DNA of 64,000 bases from Bradyrhizobium sp. CIAT3101 (lineage in GTDB: Bacteria > Pseudomonadota > Alphaproteobacteria > Rhizobiales > Xanthobacteraceae). Positions 52,403-61,009 of the stretch are shown piece by piece (position 1 is the stretch's first letter; every line of letters begins with the position of its first letter). A program made the position numbers and the translations under genes. The stretch lies in the NCBI RefSeq assembly GCF_029714945.1, contig NZ_CP121634.1, forward strand, positions 9,073,001-9,137,000, in the 5' to 3' direction. A model generated the notes under the pieces. The model had not been told where the DNA came from, made no database searches, and saw nothing but the letters and a program-made list of their open reading frames with translations.

Positions 52403-53281
52403 ATGTCTAGCCGCGGACCCATCGCCCCCAAGAAACTCCTGACCGGCCTGATCGGCGCGCCGATCGCCCATTCCGCCTCCCCCGCCATGCACGAGCGCGC
52501 CGCCGAAGCGCTTGGCCTGCGCGGCCATTATCAGCTCATCGAGGTCGCCGGTGCGGACGCGACCGGTCTCAGCATGATGCTCGAGGGCGTACGGCGGCTG
52601 GGCTTTGCCGGCGTCAACGTCACCTTTCCTTACAAGGAGGCGGTGGTGCCGCTGCTCGACGAGCTGGCTACGACGGCGGCGACCATGGCCGCGGTCAACA
52701 CCGTCGTCGTCAAGGACGGCCGCCTGATCGGCCACAACACCGACACCACCGGCTTTGCGCGCGCCGTCAAGCCGTTGCTGGCTCCTGCCGAGAACGCGGT
52801 CGCCGTGATCGGCACCGGCGGCGTCGGCAAGGCGATCGCCTTTGCGCTGGCGAGCCTGAAGGTGGCCGACCTCCGCATCTTCGACAGCGAGCCGGCGCGA
52901 GCCGAAAAACTCGCCGCGCTGCTGGCCAAGCATGGTGGCGCGCGGGTCGCCAGGAGCGTCGAGGACGCGCTCGACGGCGCAACCGGCCTCGTCAACGGCA
53001 CGCCGGTCGGCATGCTGCCGAACCGCGACACCCCGGTCCCGCCCACGCTGCTGCGCGAAAGCCTGTGGGTCGCCGACGCCGTCTATTCGCCGCTGATCAC
53101 GCCGCTCCTTGCCGCAGCGCAGGAGAAGGGCGCGCGGATCATGACCGGGCGCGAGCTTGCGATCTACCAGGCTGCCGACGCCTTCGAACTGTTCACAGGC
53201 CTTGCCCCGTCGACCGAAGTCATGGGAGAGGCTTTTGACGCCGTGATGGCCGCGCGCAGCGCCGCCTATCAGGCAGCTTGA
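52403..53281 (+). CDS. Shikimate/quinate dehydrogenase family enzyme
   Basis: The 292-residue enzyme is of the AroE family. It has the substrate serines in IAHSASPAMH, the catalytic Lys in NVTFPYKEAV, Asp in IGHNTDTTGF, the nucleotide motif GTGGVGKA and the C-terminal YQAADAFELFTG. In this cluster, with a dehydroshikimate dehydratase and transporter, it most likely works catabolically, oxidising shikimate (or quinate) to the dehydro acid. It starts four bases downstream of the regulator's inverted repeat region. Biosynthetic aroE is not excluded. Confidence 0.88.
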   Translation: MSSRGPIAPKKLLTGLIGAPIAHSASPAMHERAAEALGLRGHYQLIEVAGADATGLSMMLEGVRRLGFAGVNVTFPYKEAVVPLLDELATTAATMAAVNTVVVKDGRLIGHNTDTTGFARAVKPLLAPAENAVAVIGTGGVGKAIAFALASLKVADLRIFDSEPARAEKLAALLAKHGGARVARSVEDALDGATGLVNGTPVGMLPNRDTPVPPTLLRESLWVADAVYSPLITPLLAAAQEKGARIMTGRELAIYQAADAFELFTGLAPSTEVMGEAFDAVMAARSAAYQAA

Positions 53282-53336
53282 AGCGAAGCGGCCGGACACA
53301 AGGCCGCTTGCAAAATTGAAACGGGAGGAGAGGACG

Positions 53337-54467
53337 ATGAAATCAACGCTACTGGTGGGCGCGCTGCTCACAGCAATCACGACATCGGGCGCCTATGCGC
53401 AGGCGATCAAGCTCGCCGACGTCGCCGAACTCTCCGGTGGCGGCGCCACCGTCGGCACCAACTGGAAGAACGGCATCGACCTCGCCATCGAGGAGATCAA
53501 CGCCAAAGGCGGCGTGCTCGGCCGCAAGCTCGAGGTCACCCATGCCGACTCGCAATCCAACCCCGGCGTCGCCCGCGCGCAGGTGCAGAAGGCGCTCGAT
53601 GCCGAACCCTATGTGCTGCTCGGCCCGGGCTATTCCGGCTCGGTGAAGGTCACCGCCCCGCTCGCGGCCGAAGCCGGCATCGCCCAGATCATGGGTGGCG
53701 AAGCCGCCGAACTGACCCAGGCCGGCAACAAGTTCCTGTTCCGCACCTCGTTCGGCCAGCAGTCCTCGATGCCGAAGGTCGCAAAATACATCCACGACGA
53801 CATGAAGGCGAAGTCGGTCGCGGTGGTCTGGGTCAACAATGACTTCGGCCGCGGCGGACGCGACGTCGTCGTCAAGGAGCTGGAGCGGCTCGGCTCCAAG
53901 GTCGTCGCGGATCTCTCCACCGAGGCGGGCCAGGCCGATTTCGCCGCCGACGTCGGCAAGATCAAGGCCGCCAATCCCGATGCGGTGTTCGTCTATCTGA
54001 ACGAGGAAGAGAGCGCGCGTATTCTCAAGGAGCTGAAGCGCCAGGGCGTCACCGCGCCGCTGATGGGCGAGACCACGCTGATCGGTCAGAAGGTGATCGA
54101 GCTCGCCGGCGACGCCGCCAACGGCGCGCGCGGCCATGTCGGCCTCACCACGGATGCGCCGGTCGACCTGATCAAGGGTTTCCGCGACCGCTTCGCGAAG
54201 AAGTACAATTACGTGCCCGACCATAACGGCCTGAAGGGCTACCTCGCCGTCTACATGGTGAAGGCCACCACCGAGAAGATGGGCAAGGTCGATTCCAAGG
54301 CTTTTGCCGATACGCTGCACGGTCTCACCATCAAGACCGCGGACGAGCCGGGCATTTTGATGGACGTCACCTTCGATGCAAACGGCGACATCGACCGGCA
54401 GAGTTTTCTGGTCGAGGTGGTCGAAGGCAAGCAGGTCGTGAAGCAGGTGCTGCCGAAGGTGAAGTGA
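53337..54467 (+). CDS. Solute-binding protein of ABC transporter, LivK-like
   Basis: The 376-residue periplasmic protein has a signal peptide (MKSTLLVGALLTAITTSGAYA) and a type I receptor fold (IKLADVAELSGGGATVGTNWKNGIDLAIEEINAKGGVLGR). GGGAGGAGAGGA lies before the start. It precedes a livHMGF set and should deliver quinate, shikimate or a related acid. Confidence 0.88.
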   Translation: MKSTLLVGALLTAITTSGAYAQAIKLADVAELSGGGATVGTNWKNGIDLAIEEINAKGGVLGRKLEVTHADSQSNPGVARAQVQKALDAEPYVLLGPGYSGSVKVTAPLAAEAGIAQIMGGEAAELTQAGNKFLFRTSFGQQSSMPKVAKYIHDDMKAKSVAVVWVNNDFGRGGRDVVVKELERLGSKVVADLSTEAGQADFAADVGKIKAANPDAVFVYLNEEESARILKELKRQGVTAPLMGETTLIGQKVIELAGDAANGARGHVGLTTDAPVDLIKGFRDRFAKKYNYVPDHNGLKGYLAVYMVKATTEKMGKVDSKAFADTLHGLTIKTADEPGILMDVTFDANGDIDRQSFLVEVVEGKQVVKQVLPKVK

Positions 54468-54483
54468 GGCGTTCTTTGCCCTT

Positions 54484-54648
54484 CTCCCTCGCCCCGCTCT
54501 TCGCGGGGAGAGATCTCTCTTCCCCCTCTCCCCGTTCTTACGAGGAGAGGGTTGGGGTGAGGGGCCGCTTCCGCAAAAATGGTGAGAGTTAGGCTCGCGG
54601 AGAGAGCCCCTCACCCCACCCTCTCCCCGCAAGCGCGGGGCGAGGGAG
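54484..54648. repeat. Palindromic intergenic repeat, family D
   Basis: Arms CTCCCTCGCCCCGCTCTTCG and CGCGGGGCGAGGGAG, plus inner arms GGGTTGGGGTGAGGGG / CCCCTCACCCCACCC, form a long hairpin. A related copy lies at 63753-63888 and shorter relatives at 49024-49053 and 60970-60997. It lies between the binding protein gene and the permease genes and may lower permease expression. Confidence 0.82.
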
Positions 54649-54683
54649 ACGATAGAGCCGGACGTGGGACACGAGAGGGGAAA

Positions 54684-55559
54684 ATGTCCAATCTGTTCGA
54701 TCTTCTGGTCGCGGGACTGGCTACCGGCGCGATCTATGCGCTGGTCGCGGTCGGCTTCACGCTGCTGTGGCAGACCTCGCAGACCATCAATTTCGCGCAA
54801 GGCGAGTTCGTGATGCTGCCGGCATTTTTGATGCTGGCGGCGATGCATGTCGGCGCGCCGTTCTGGCTCGCGATCATTCTCGGCATCCTCTTGTCGATGA
54901 TCCTGCTTGGGCTGGCCTTCAAGATGCTGCTGGTCGATCCGATGATGCGCCATGGCGTGCTGCCGCTCGCGATCGCGACCATGGCGCTGGCGATCGGGAT
55001 CAAGGAAGCCGTCAAGCAGTTCTTCAGCGCGGAGGCGTCGCCGTTTCCGTCGATCGTGCCGACCGGTGACATCTCCATCCTCGGCCACGCCGTCTCGCTG
55101 CAGAGCATCGGCGTCCTGGTCGTCGCCATCCTCGCCGTGTTCGGCCTGACGACGCTGCTCAACCGCACCTCGCTCGGCCACCAGATGCAGGCGGCAGCCC
55201 AAAACCCGACGGTGGCGCGCATCATCGGCGTGCCCGTCGAGCGCATGATCCTGCTGACCTTCCTGATCAACGCCTTCCTGGTCGCCCTTGCCTCGCTGCT
55301 GATCACGCCGATCTATCTGGCGAAGTTCTCCTCCGGCGAAGTGCTGGGCCAGGCCGCCTTCATCGCCGCGATCGTCGGCGGCTTCAACCAGGTGCGGGGC
55401 GCCATCGCCGGCGGCCTGTTGATCGGTGTGCTCGACAATCTCGCGGCCGCCTACGTCTCGACGCAGTACCGCGCCGCCGTGCCGATGATGTTCCTGATCG
55501 CCGTCATCCTGTTCCGGCCGCAAGGATTGCTCGGCCGCGCCGAGGAGCGCACGGTATGA
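54684..55559 (+). CDS. ABC transporter permease, LivH type
   Basis: The 291-residue permease shows FTLLWQTSQTINFAQGEFVMLPAFLML and IAAIVGGFNQVRGAIAGGLLIG, the LivH hallmarks. The start at 54684 follows GAGAGGGG. It overlaps the LivM-type gene by four bases. Confidence 0.9.
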   Translation: MSNLFDLLVAGLATGAIYALVAVGFTLLWQTSQTINFAQGEFVMLPAFLMLAAMHVGAPFWLAIILGILLSMILLGLAFKMLLVDPMMRHGVLPLAIATMALAIGIKEAVKQFFSAEASPFPSIVPTGDISILGHAVSLQSIGVLVVAILAVFGLTTLLNRTSLGHQMQAAAQNPTVARIIGVPVERMILLTFLINAFLVALASLLITPIYLAKFSSGEVLGQAAFIAAIVGGFNQVRGAIAGGLLIGVLDNLAAAYVSTQYRAAVPMMFLIAVILFRPQGLLGRAEERTV

Positions 55560-56554
55560 GCGGTTTTGCCAAACCCCTGAAGATCGCGCTCGGCCTCATC
55601 GTCATTGCCGGCCTGATCGTCGTCCCCATGAACTTCAACCGCTACGGCCTGTTCATCCTGAGCCAGTGGGCGGTGATGACCATCGCGGCGATGGGTCTTA
55701 ATCTCACGCTCGGCTATGCCGGCCAGGTCTCGCTGGCGCAGGGCGCCTTCGTCGGCATTGGCGCTTATGCATCGGCGATCATGACCACCCATGGCTGGCC
55801 GCTGCCCGCGGCGATCCTGGTCGCAATCGTGCTTGCTTTCGCGATCGGCTGGGTGCTCGGTTATCCGGCGTTGCGGGTGCAGCATCACTACCTCGCCTTC
55901 GTCACGCTCGCCTTCTCGACCCTGGCCTTCCTGGTGTTCCGCAACGAGAGCTGGCTCACCGGCGGCATCTACGGCATCTCCAACATTCCGCGGCCGCACT
56001 TCTTCGGCATCGCGACCAACAAGCCGCTGCCGTTCTACTATGTCTGCCTCGGCTCGCTCGCGATCGTGTCCGTCGCGGTCTGGTGGCTGATTCGTTCGCC
56101 CTGGGGCCGCGCCTTCATGGCGCTGCGCGAGAATCCGCTGCGCGCGCAATCGCTCGGCATCGACACCCGCCGCTACACGCTGATGGCATTTGCGCTCGGC
56201 TCGGCGCTCGGCGGCATCGCCGGCGCGCTCTATGCGCCGCTAACGCAATATATCGACCCTGTGCCGTTCAACCTGTCGCTCTCGCTCGATCTCCTGATGA
56301 TGGTGATCGTCGGCGGCGCCGGCTTCTACTTTGGTCCCTTCCTGGGGGCGATGATCGCGGTACTGCTGCCGGAATGGCTCCGCTTCACGGAGGGGTATTA
56401 TCTGATGCTCTACGCGATCGCAGTGATGGGACTGCTGATCTGGTCGCCGACAGGCATTCTGGGAATTCTTGATCGCTACATGGCCGCACGCCGCACCAAG
56501 GCGGCCTCCGCATTGCGCGCCGTCGCAAAATCCCGGCTGGAGACGGCGCAATGA
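55556..56554 (+). CDS. ABC transporter permease, LivM type
   Basis: The 332-residue permease has LNLTLGYAGQVSLAQGAFVGIGAYASAI and MVIVGGAGFYFGPFLGAMIAVLLPEWL, LivM features. It overlaps both neighbours by four bases (ATGA). Confidence 0.9.
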   Translation: MSGFAKPLKIALGLIVIAGLIVVPMNFNRYGLFILSQWAVMTIAAMGLNLTLGYAGQVSLAQGAFVGIGAYASAIMTTHGWPLPAAILVAIVLAFAIGWVLGYPALRVQHHYLAFVTLAFSTLAFLVFRNESWLTGGIYGISNIPRPHFFGIATNKPLPFYYVCLGSLAIVSVAVWWLIRSPWGRAFMALRENPLRAQSLGIDTRRYTLMAFALGSALGGIAGALYAPLTQYIDPVPFNLSLSLDLLMMVIVGGAGFYFGPFLGAMIAVLLPEWLRFTEGYYLMLYAIAVMGLLIWSPTGILGILDRYMAARRTKAASALRAVAKSRLETAQ

Positions 56555-57294
56555 GTGCGGTCCTCGAAGTCACCAACATCAAGAAGAGCTTTGGCGGCAT
56601 CACCGCGGTCGACGGCGTCTCCTTCGATGTTCGCGAGGGCGAGATCCTCGGTCTGATCGGCCCGAACGGCTGCGGCAAGTCGACGTTGTTCAACTGCATC
56701 CTCGGCCAGCTCACGCCATCCGGCGGCGAGGTCAAGCTCGACGGCAAGCTCGTCACCGGCCTGCGCCCCTCCGAGCTCAACAAGCTCGGCGTCAGCCGCA
56801 CCTTCCAGCTCCTGCAGGTGTTTCCAAAACTCTCGGTGCGCGAAAACCTGATCCTCGCCGGACAGGAGCACCAGGGCAACATGGCCTCGCGCCTTGTCGG
56901 CCGTTCCGACGCCGGGCTGACGGATGCCGCCGACCAGATGATCGGCTTCTTCAAGCTCGATCATCTCGCCGCGGAACCTGCCGGTGGTCTCTCCTACGGC
57001 CAGCAAAAGCTGCTCGATGCGGCCATGGCCTTCATGGGCGGGCCGCGCCTGGTGCTGCTCGACGAGCCAGCGGGCGGCGTCAATCCGACCATGCTATCGG
57101 ATCTGAAGGAGCGCCTCGTCGCGATCAACCGCGAGAAGAACGCGACCTTCGTCGTGATCGAGCACAACATGGAGTTCGTGATGTCGTTGTGCTCGCGCGT
57201 GATGGTGATGGCGGAAGGCAAGGTGCTGGCGATGGGGCGGCCGGACGAGGTCCGGAAAAACCCCGCCGTGATCGAAGCCTATCTCGGACATTAG
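56551..57294 (+). CDS. ABC transporter ATPase, LivG type
   Basis: The 247-residue ATPase has GPNGCGKST, the LivG-type signature LSYGQQKLLDAAMA and LVLLDEPAGGVNP. It supplies energy for the quinate-cluster transporter. Confidence 0.9.
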   Translation: MSAVLEVTNIKKSFGGITAVDGVSFDVREGEILGLIGPNGCGKSTLFNCILGQLTPSGGEVKLDGKLVTGLRPSELNKLGVSRTFQLLQVFPKLSVRENLILAGQEHQGNMASRLVGRSDAGLTDAADQMIGFFKLDHLAAEPAGGLSYGQQKLLDAAMAFMGGPRLVLLDEPAGGVNPTMLSDLKERLVAINREKNATFVVIEHNMEFVMSLCSRVMVMAEGKVLAMGRPDEVRKNPAVIEAYLGH

Positions 57295-57306
57295 GGACAA
57301 CGAGCC

Positions 57307-58044
57307 ATGAGCGATCCGATCCTCTCGGTTCACAACCTCGTCGGTGGCTACGGCAAGATGACGATCCTGAACGGCACCACATTCTCGGTGCCGCCGGCGA
57401 CCATCACCACCATCATCGGCCCCAACGGCGCCGGCAAGTCGACCGTGTTCAAGGCGATCTTCGGCCTGCTGAAGCTGCGCGACGGCAAGATCAGCTTTGC
57501 AGGCCGCGACGTCACGAATTTGAGCCAGCGCGCGCTGCTCAATGCCGGCATCTGCTACGTGCCGCAGGGCCGCAACATCTTTCCCGAGCTCTCGGTCCGC
57601 AGCAACATCGAGCTCGGTGGCGTCTCTGCGGGGAAAGGCATCGACCTGCCGACGCGGATCGAGGCCGCCCTCGATCTGTTCCCGGCGCTGCGGCGAAAGT
57701 CGACGCAACAGGCCTCGACCCTCTCCGGCGGTGAGCAGAAGCAGCTCGAGATCGCCCGCTCGCTGCTGCTCGAACCAAAGCTCGTGCTGATCGACGAGCC
57801 GTCGATCGGCCTGTCGCCGCTGATGGTGCAACAGACCTTCGATATTCTGAAGAGCCTGCGTGACCGCGGCGTCACCGTCCTGATGATCGAGCAGAACGCA
57901 CGCTCGGCGCTGGAGATCTCGGACATCGGCATCGTGCTCGAGCTCGGCCAGACCCGCATGGTCGACAAGGCCGAGCGCATCCTGAACGATCCGCGCATCG
58001 GGCAGCTCTTCCTCGGTGGCGCCATGGAGGAGAGTGCAGCATGA
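57307..58044 (+). CDS. ABC transporter ATPase, LivF type
   Basis: The 245-residue ATPase has GPNGAGKST, signature LSGGEQKQLEIARSLL and LVLIDEPSIGLSP. It overlaps the following oxidoreductase gene by four bases, so transporter and catabolic enzymes are one operon. Confidence 0.9.
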   Translation: MSDPILSVHNLVGGYGKMTILNGTTFSVPPATITTIIGPNGAGKSTVFKAIFGLLKLRDGKISFAGRDVTNLSQRALLNAGICYVPQGRNIFPELSVRSNIELGGVSAGKGIDLPTRIEAALDLFPALRRKSTQQASTLSGGEQKQLEIARSLLLEPKLVLIDEPSIGLSPLMVQQTFDILKSLRDRGVTVLMIEQNARSALEISDIGIVLELGQTRMVDKAERILNDPRIGQLFLGGAMEESAA

Positions 58045-59099
58045 CTGCAAAATTGCGCATCGGCGTTGCCGGCGCCGGCCTGATCGGCCGCCGTCATATC
58101 GAATTGATCGAGGCGTCCGGGGATTGCGTCCTGGCAGGGATCGCCGATCCCTCGCCCGCCGCAAAGGATTACGCGCTGGCGCACAACGTGCCCTGCTATC
58201 CGGACCATCGCGCGCTGCTGGCGCAGGAGAAACCCGACGGCCTCGTCATCGCCTCGCCCAACACCCTGCACCTGCCGATGGCGCTCGACTGCGCCGAAGC
58301 CGGCGTGCCCGCGCTGATCGAGAAGCCGGTGACCGAGACGGTCGCCGCCGCGCAGCGCCTGTGCGCGGCGGTAAAGCGCACCGGCGTGCCGATGCTGGTC
58401 GGCCATCACCGCCGGCACAATCCGATCATCAAGTCGGCCCGCGAGATGGTGACGAGCGGCAAGCTCGGCCAGCTCACCGCCGTGGTGGGGCTGTGGCTCC
58501 TGAAGAAGCCCGACGATTATTTCGAGGTCACCTGGCGACGCGAGCAGGGCGGCGGGCCGCTGCTGATCAACCTGATCCACGACATCGACAATCTCCGTTT
58601 CGTCTGCGGCGAGATCACCGAGGTGCAGGCGCTGACGTCGAACAAGGTGCGCGGCTTCGCGGTCGAGGACACCGCGGCCCTGTTGCTGCGCTTCGCCAAT
58701 GGCGCGCTGGGAACGGTGACGGTCTCCGATGCGACGCCGGCGCCGTGGAGCTGGGAACTGACCGCGGGCGAGAACGCGGTCTATCCCAGGCAGGATCAGC
58801 CTTGTTACGTCTTTGCCGGAACGAACGGGTCGCTCTCGGTGCCGACCATGGAGCTGTGGTCCTATCCGCAAAATCCGGGCTGGCATGCGCCGCTATCGCG
58901 CGATCCCGTCGCACTCGCAGGATATGATCCCCTCGCCGAGCAGCTGCGGCACTTCCTCGCCGTGATCGCCGGCCACGAACAACCGCTGATCTCCGTCGAA
59001 GACGCGATGGGCACGCTTGCGGTCGTCGAGGCCGTCAGCGAAGCAGCACGTACGGGCCAAAAAATATCGCCGGGCCACATCATGGAGCAGGCAGCATGA
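58041..59099 (+). CDS. Gfo/Idh/MocA-family oxidoreductase
   Basis: The 352-residue dehydrogenase has the N-terminal Rossmann motif GVAGAGLIGRRH, the family lysine in ALIEKPVTE and a C-terminal substrate domain with HHRRHNP and GGGPLLINLIHDIDN. In this operon it may interconvert quinate and dehydroquinate or shikimate and dehydroshikimate, as relatives in other bacteria do. It overlaps the dehydroshikimate dehydratase gene by four bases. Substrate assignment is inferred from context. Confidence 0.83.
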   Translation: MTAKLRIGVAGAGLIGRRHIELIEASGDCVLAGIADPSPAAKDYALAHNVPCYPDHRALLAQEKPDGLVIASPNTLHLPMALDCAEAGVPALIEKPVTETVAAAQRLCAAVKRTGVPMLVGHHRRHNPIIKSAREMVTSGKLGQLTAVVGLWLLKKPDDYFEVTWRREQGGGPLLINLIHDIDNLRFVCGEITEVQALTSNKVRGFAVEDTAALLLRFANGALGTVTVSDATPAPWSWELTAGENAVYPRQDQPCYVFAGTNGSLSVPTMELWSYPQNPGWHAPLSRDPVALAGYDPLAEQLRHFLAVIAGHEQPLISVEDAMGTLAVVEAVSEAARTGQKISPGHIMEQAA

Positions 59100-60967
59100 A
59101 CAAGCGCTCGATCGCAACCGTTTCCCTCTCAGGGGCGCTGGACGAAAAACTTCGCGCCATCGCATCCGCGGGCTTCGAGGCGGTCGAGATCTTCGAGAAC
59201 GACTTGCTGTCGTTCGGCTCTGGCCCGCGCGACATCGCAAAGCTCTGCAAGGACCTCAATCTCGAGATCTGCGCGTTCCAGCCGTTCCGCGACTTCGAAG
59301 GCATGCCCGAGCCGCAACGCGCGCGCAACTTTGCCCGCGCCGAGCGCAAGTTCGATCTGATGCAGGAGCTCGGCACCGATCTGCTGCTGATCTGCTCCAA
59401 CGTCTCCCCGAGCTCGCTCGGCGGCATCGACCGCGCGGCTGACGATTTCCGCGAGCTCGGCGACCGCGCCGCCAAGCGCGGTTTGCGCGTCGGCTACGAG
59501 GCGCTGGCCTGGGGGCGGCATGTCAACGACTATCGCGATGCCTGGGAGATCGTCCGCCGCGCCGATCATCCCGCGATCGGCGTCATCCTCGACTCTTTTC
59601 ACGCGCTGGCACCCGGCTTCCCGGTGCGCGCGATGGCCTCGATCCCCGGCGACAAGATCTTTCTGGTGCAGCTCGCCGATGCTCCCAAGCTCGAGCTCGA
59701 TATCCTCTCCTGGAGCCGCCACTTCCGCTCCTTCCCCGGCCAGGGCGATCTGCCGGTCGGCGAGTTCATGCAGGCGATCGCGGCAACCGGCTATTCCGGT
59801 CCGTGGTCTCTGGAAATCTTCAACGATCAGTTCCGCGCCGGCTCGGCGGCACAGACCGCGGTCGACGGCCTGCGCTCGCTGATCCTGTTGCAGGACCAGC
59901 TCGCGCCGGATTGGCCGAAGCTCGTCGGCGAGCCTCTGGCGCCGAAGGCCAAGAGCAGCGGCACGGGCTTCATCGAGTTCGCCGTCAACGAGACCAAGGC
60001 CGGCGAGCTCGCGCATCTGTTTTCGCAGCTCGGCTTCCGCAGAAGCGGCAAGCATCGCAGCAAGGCCGTCGAGCGCTGGTCGCAGGGCAAGGTCGAGCTC
60101 GTGATCAATTCCGAGACCGACGGGTTTGCTCATTCCCACTACGTCACCCACGGCCCGGGTGTCTGCGCCATCGCGCTGGATGTCGACAATGCCGGCCTTG
60201 CGATGCAGCGGGCGGAGACGCTGAAGGCGCGCACCTTCTACCAGCCGGTCGGACCGGGCGAGCTGGAGATCCCCGCGATCCATGGCGTCGGCGGCAGTCT
60301 CCTGTATTTCCTCGACCAGGCCGGCAAGAACTGGGATACGGATTTTGCGCCCGTCGCGAGCGATGCCAGCACCGATGCGCTGCTCGCCATTGACCACATC
60401 GCGCAGTCGATGCCTTATGACGAGATGCTGTCCTGGCTGCTGTTCTACACTGGCATCCTCGACCTCAAGCGGCTGCCGCAGATGGAGATCGCCGATCCCC
60501 GGGGTCTCGTGCAGAGTCAGGCCCTCATCAATGGCGACCAGAGCCTGCGCTTCGTCGTCAACGGCTCCTCCGCCAACCGCACGCTGCCGGCGCGCTTCAT
60601 CTCGGAGTTCTTCGGCTCAGGCGTGCAGCATGTCGCGTTCGCGTGCGAGGACATCTTTGCCACCGTCGCTGCGATGCGCGCCCGCGGCGCGGACTTCCTG
60701 GATATCCCTGACAATTACTACGACGACATCGAGGCCAAATACGACCTCGCGCCCGATGTCATGGCAAAACTCCGCGCCAATCACATCCTCTACGACCGCG
60801 AGGGCGATGGCGAGTTCTTCCAGGTCTACACCCACATCTTCGACGAGCGGTTCTTCTTCGAGATCGTGGAGCGGCGGAGCTATCAGGGCTTTGGTGCGGC
60901 CAATGCCGGGATCAGGCTCGCGGCGCAGGCCCGCGAGGTGCGGCCATCGAGCGTGCCGCGGGTGTAG
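59096..60967 (+). CDS. quiC: 3-dehydroshikimate dehydratase fused to HPPD-like domain
   Basis: The 623-residue protein has an N-terminal xylose-isomerase-like TIM barrel (residues 1-270). Its candidate metal ligands are Glu135 (GYEALAWG), Asp166 (ILDSFHALA), Gln192 (LVQLADAP) and Glu240 (SLEIFN), the pattern of QuiC-type dehydratases that turn dehydroshikimate into protocatechuate. A C-terminal 4-hydroxyphenylpyruvate dioxygenase-like domain (about 290-605) has VQHVAFACEDIFATV and YTHIFDERFFFEIVERR with a His and Glu of the iron triad. The second domain is known in the Pseudomonas enzyme but its role is unclear. It ends the catabolic operon. Confidence 0.88.
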   Translation: MNKRSIATVSLSGALDEKLRAIASAGFEAVEIFENDLLSFGSGPRDIAKLCKDLNLEICAFQPFRDFEGMPEPQRARNFARAERKFDLMQELGTDLLLICSNVSPSSLGGIDRAADDFRELGDRAAKRGLRVGYEALAWGRHVNDYRDAWEIVRRADHPAIGVILDSFHALAPGFPVRAMASIPGDKIFLVQLADAPKLELDILSWSRHFRSFPGQGDLPVGEFMQAIAATGYSGPWSLEIFNDQFRAGSAAQTAVDGLRSLILLQDQLAPDWPKLVGEPLAPKAKSSGTGFIEFAVNETKAGELAHLFSQLGFRRSGKHRSKAVERWSQGKVELVINSETDGFAHSHYVTHGPGVCAIALDVDNAGLAMQRAETLKARTFYQPVGPGELEIPAIHGVGGSLLYFLDQAGKNWDTDFAPVASDASTDALLAIDHIAQSMPYDEMLSWLLFYTGILDLKRLPQMEIADPRGLVQSQALINGDQSLRFVVNGSSANRTLPARFISEFFGSGVQHVAFACEDIFATVAAMRARGADFLDIPDNYYDDIEAKYDLAPDVMAKLRANHILYDREGDGEFFQVYTHIFDERFFFEIVERRSYQGFGAANAGIRLAAQAREVRPSSVPRV

Positions 60968-60969
60968 TT

Positions 60970-60997
60970 TCCCTCCCCCCGCTTGCGGGGAGAGGGA
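60970..60997. terminator. Hairpin between convergent quiC and solute-binding protein genes
   Basis: TCCCTC-CCCCCGC and GCGGGGAGAGGGA form an interrupted stem. It lies 3 bases after the quiC stop and 13 bases from the stop of the next gene, so it may stop both. No T-run follows. Confidence 0.5.
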
Positions 60998-61009
60998 GAG
61001 GCTAAGACC

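Noticed and set aside
53349..55523. 724-codon open frame on the minus strand
   Set aside because: It runs antisense to a clear solute-binding protein and LivH permease gene, and its His/Arg/Asp-rich translation is typical of an antisense frame in high-GC DNA.
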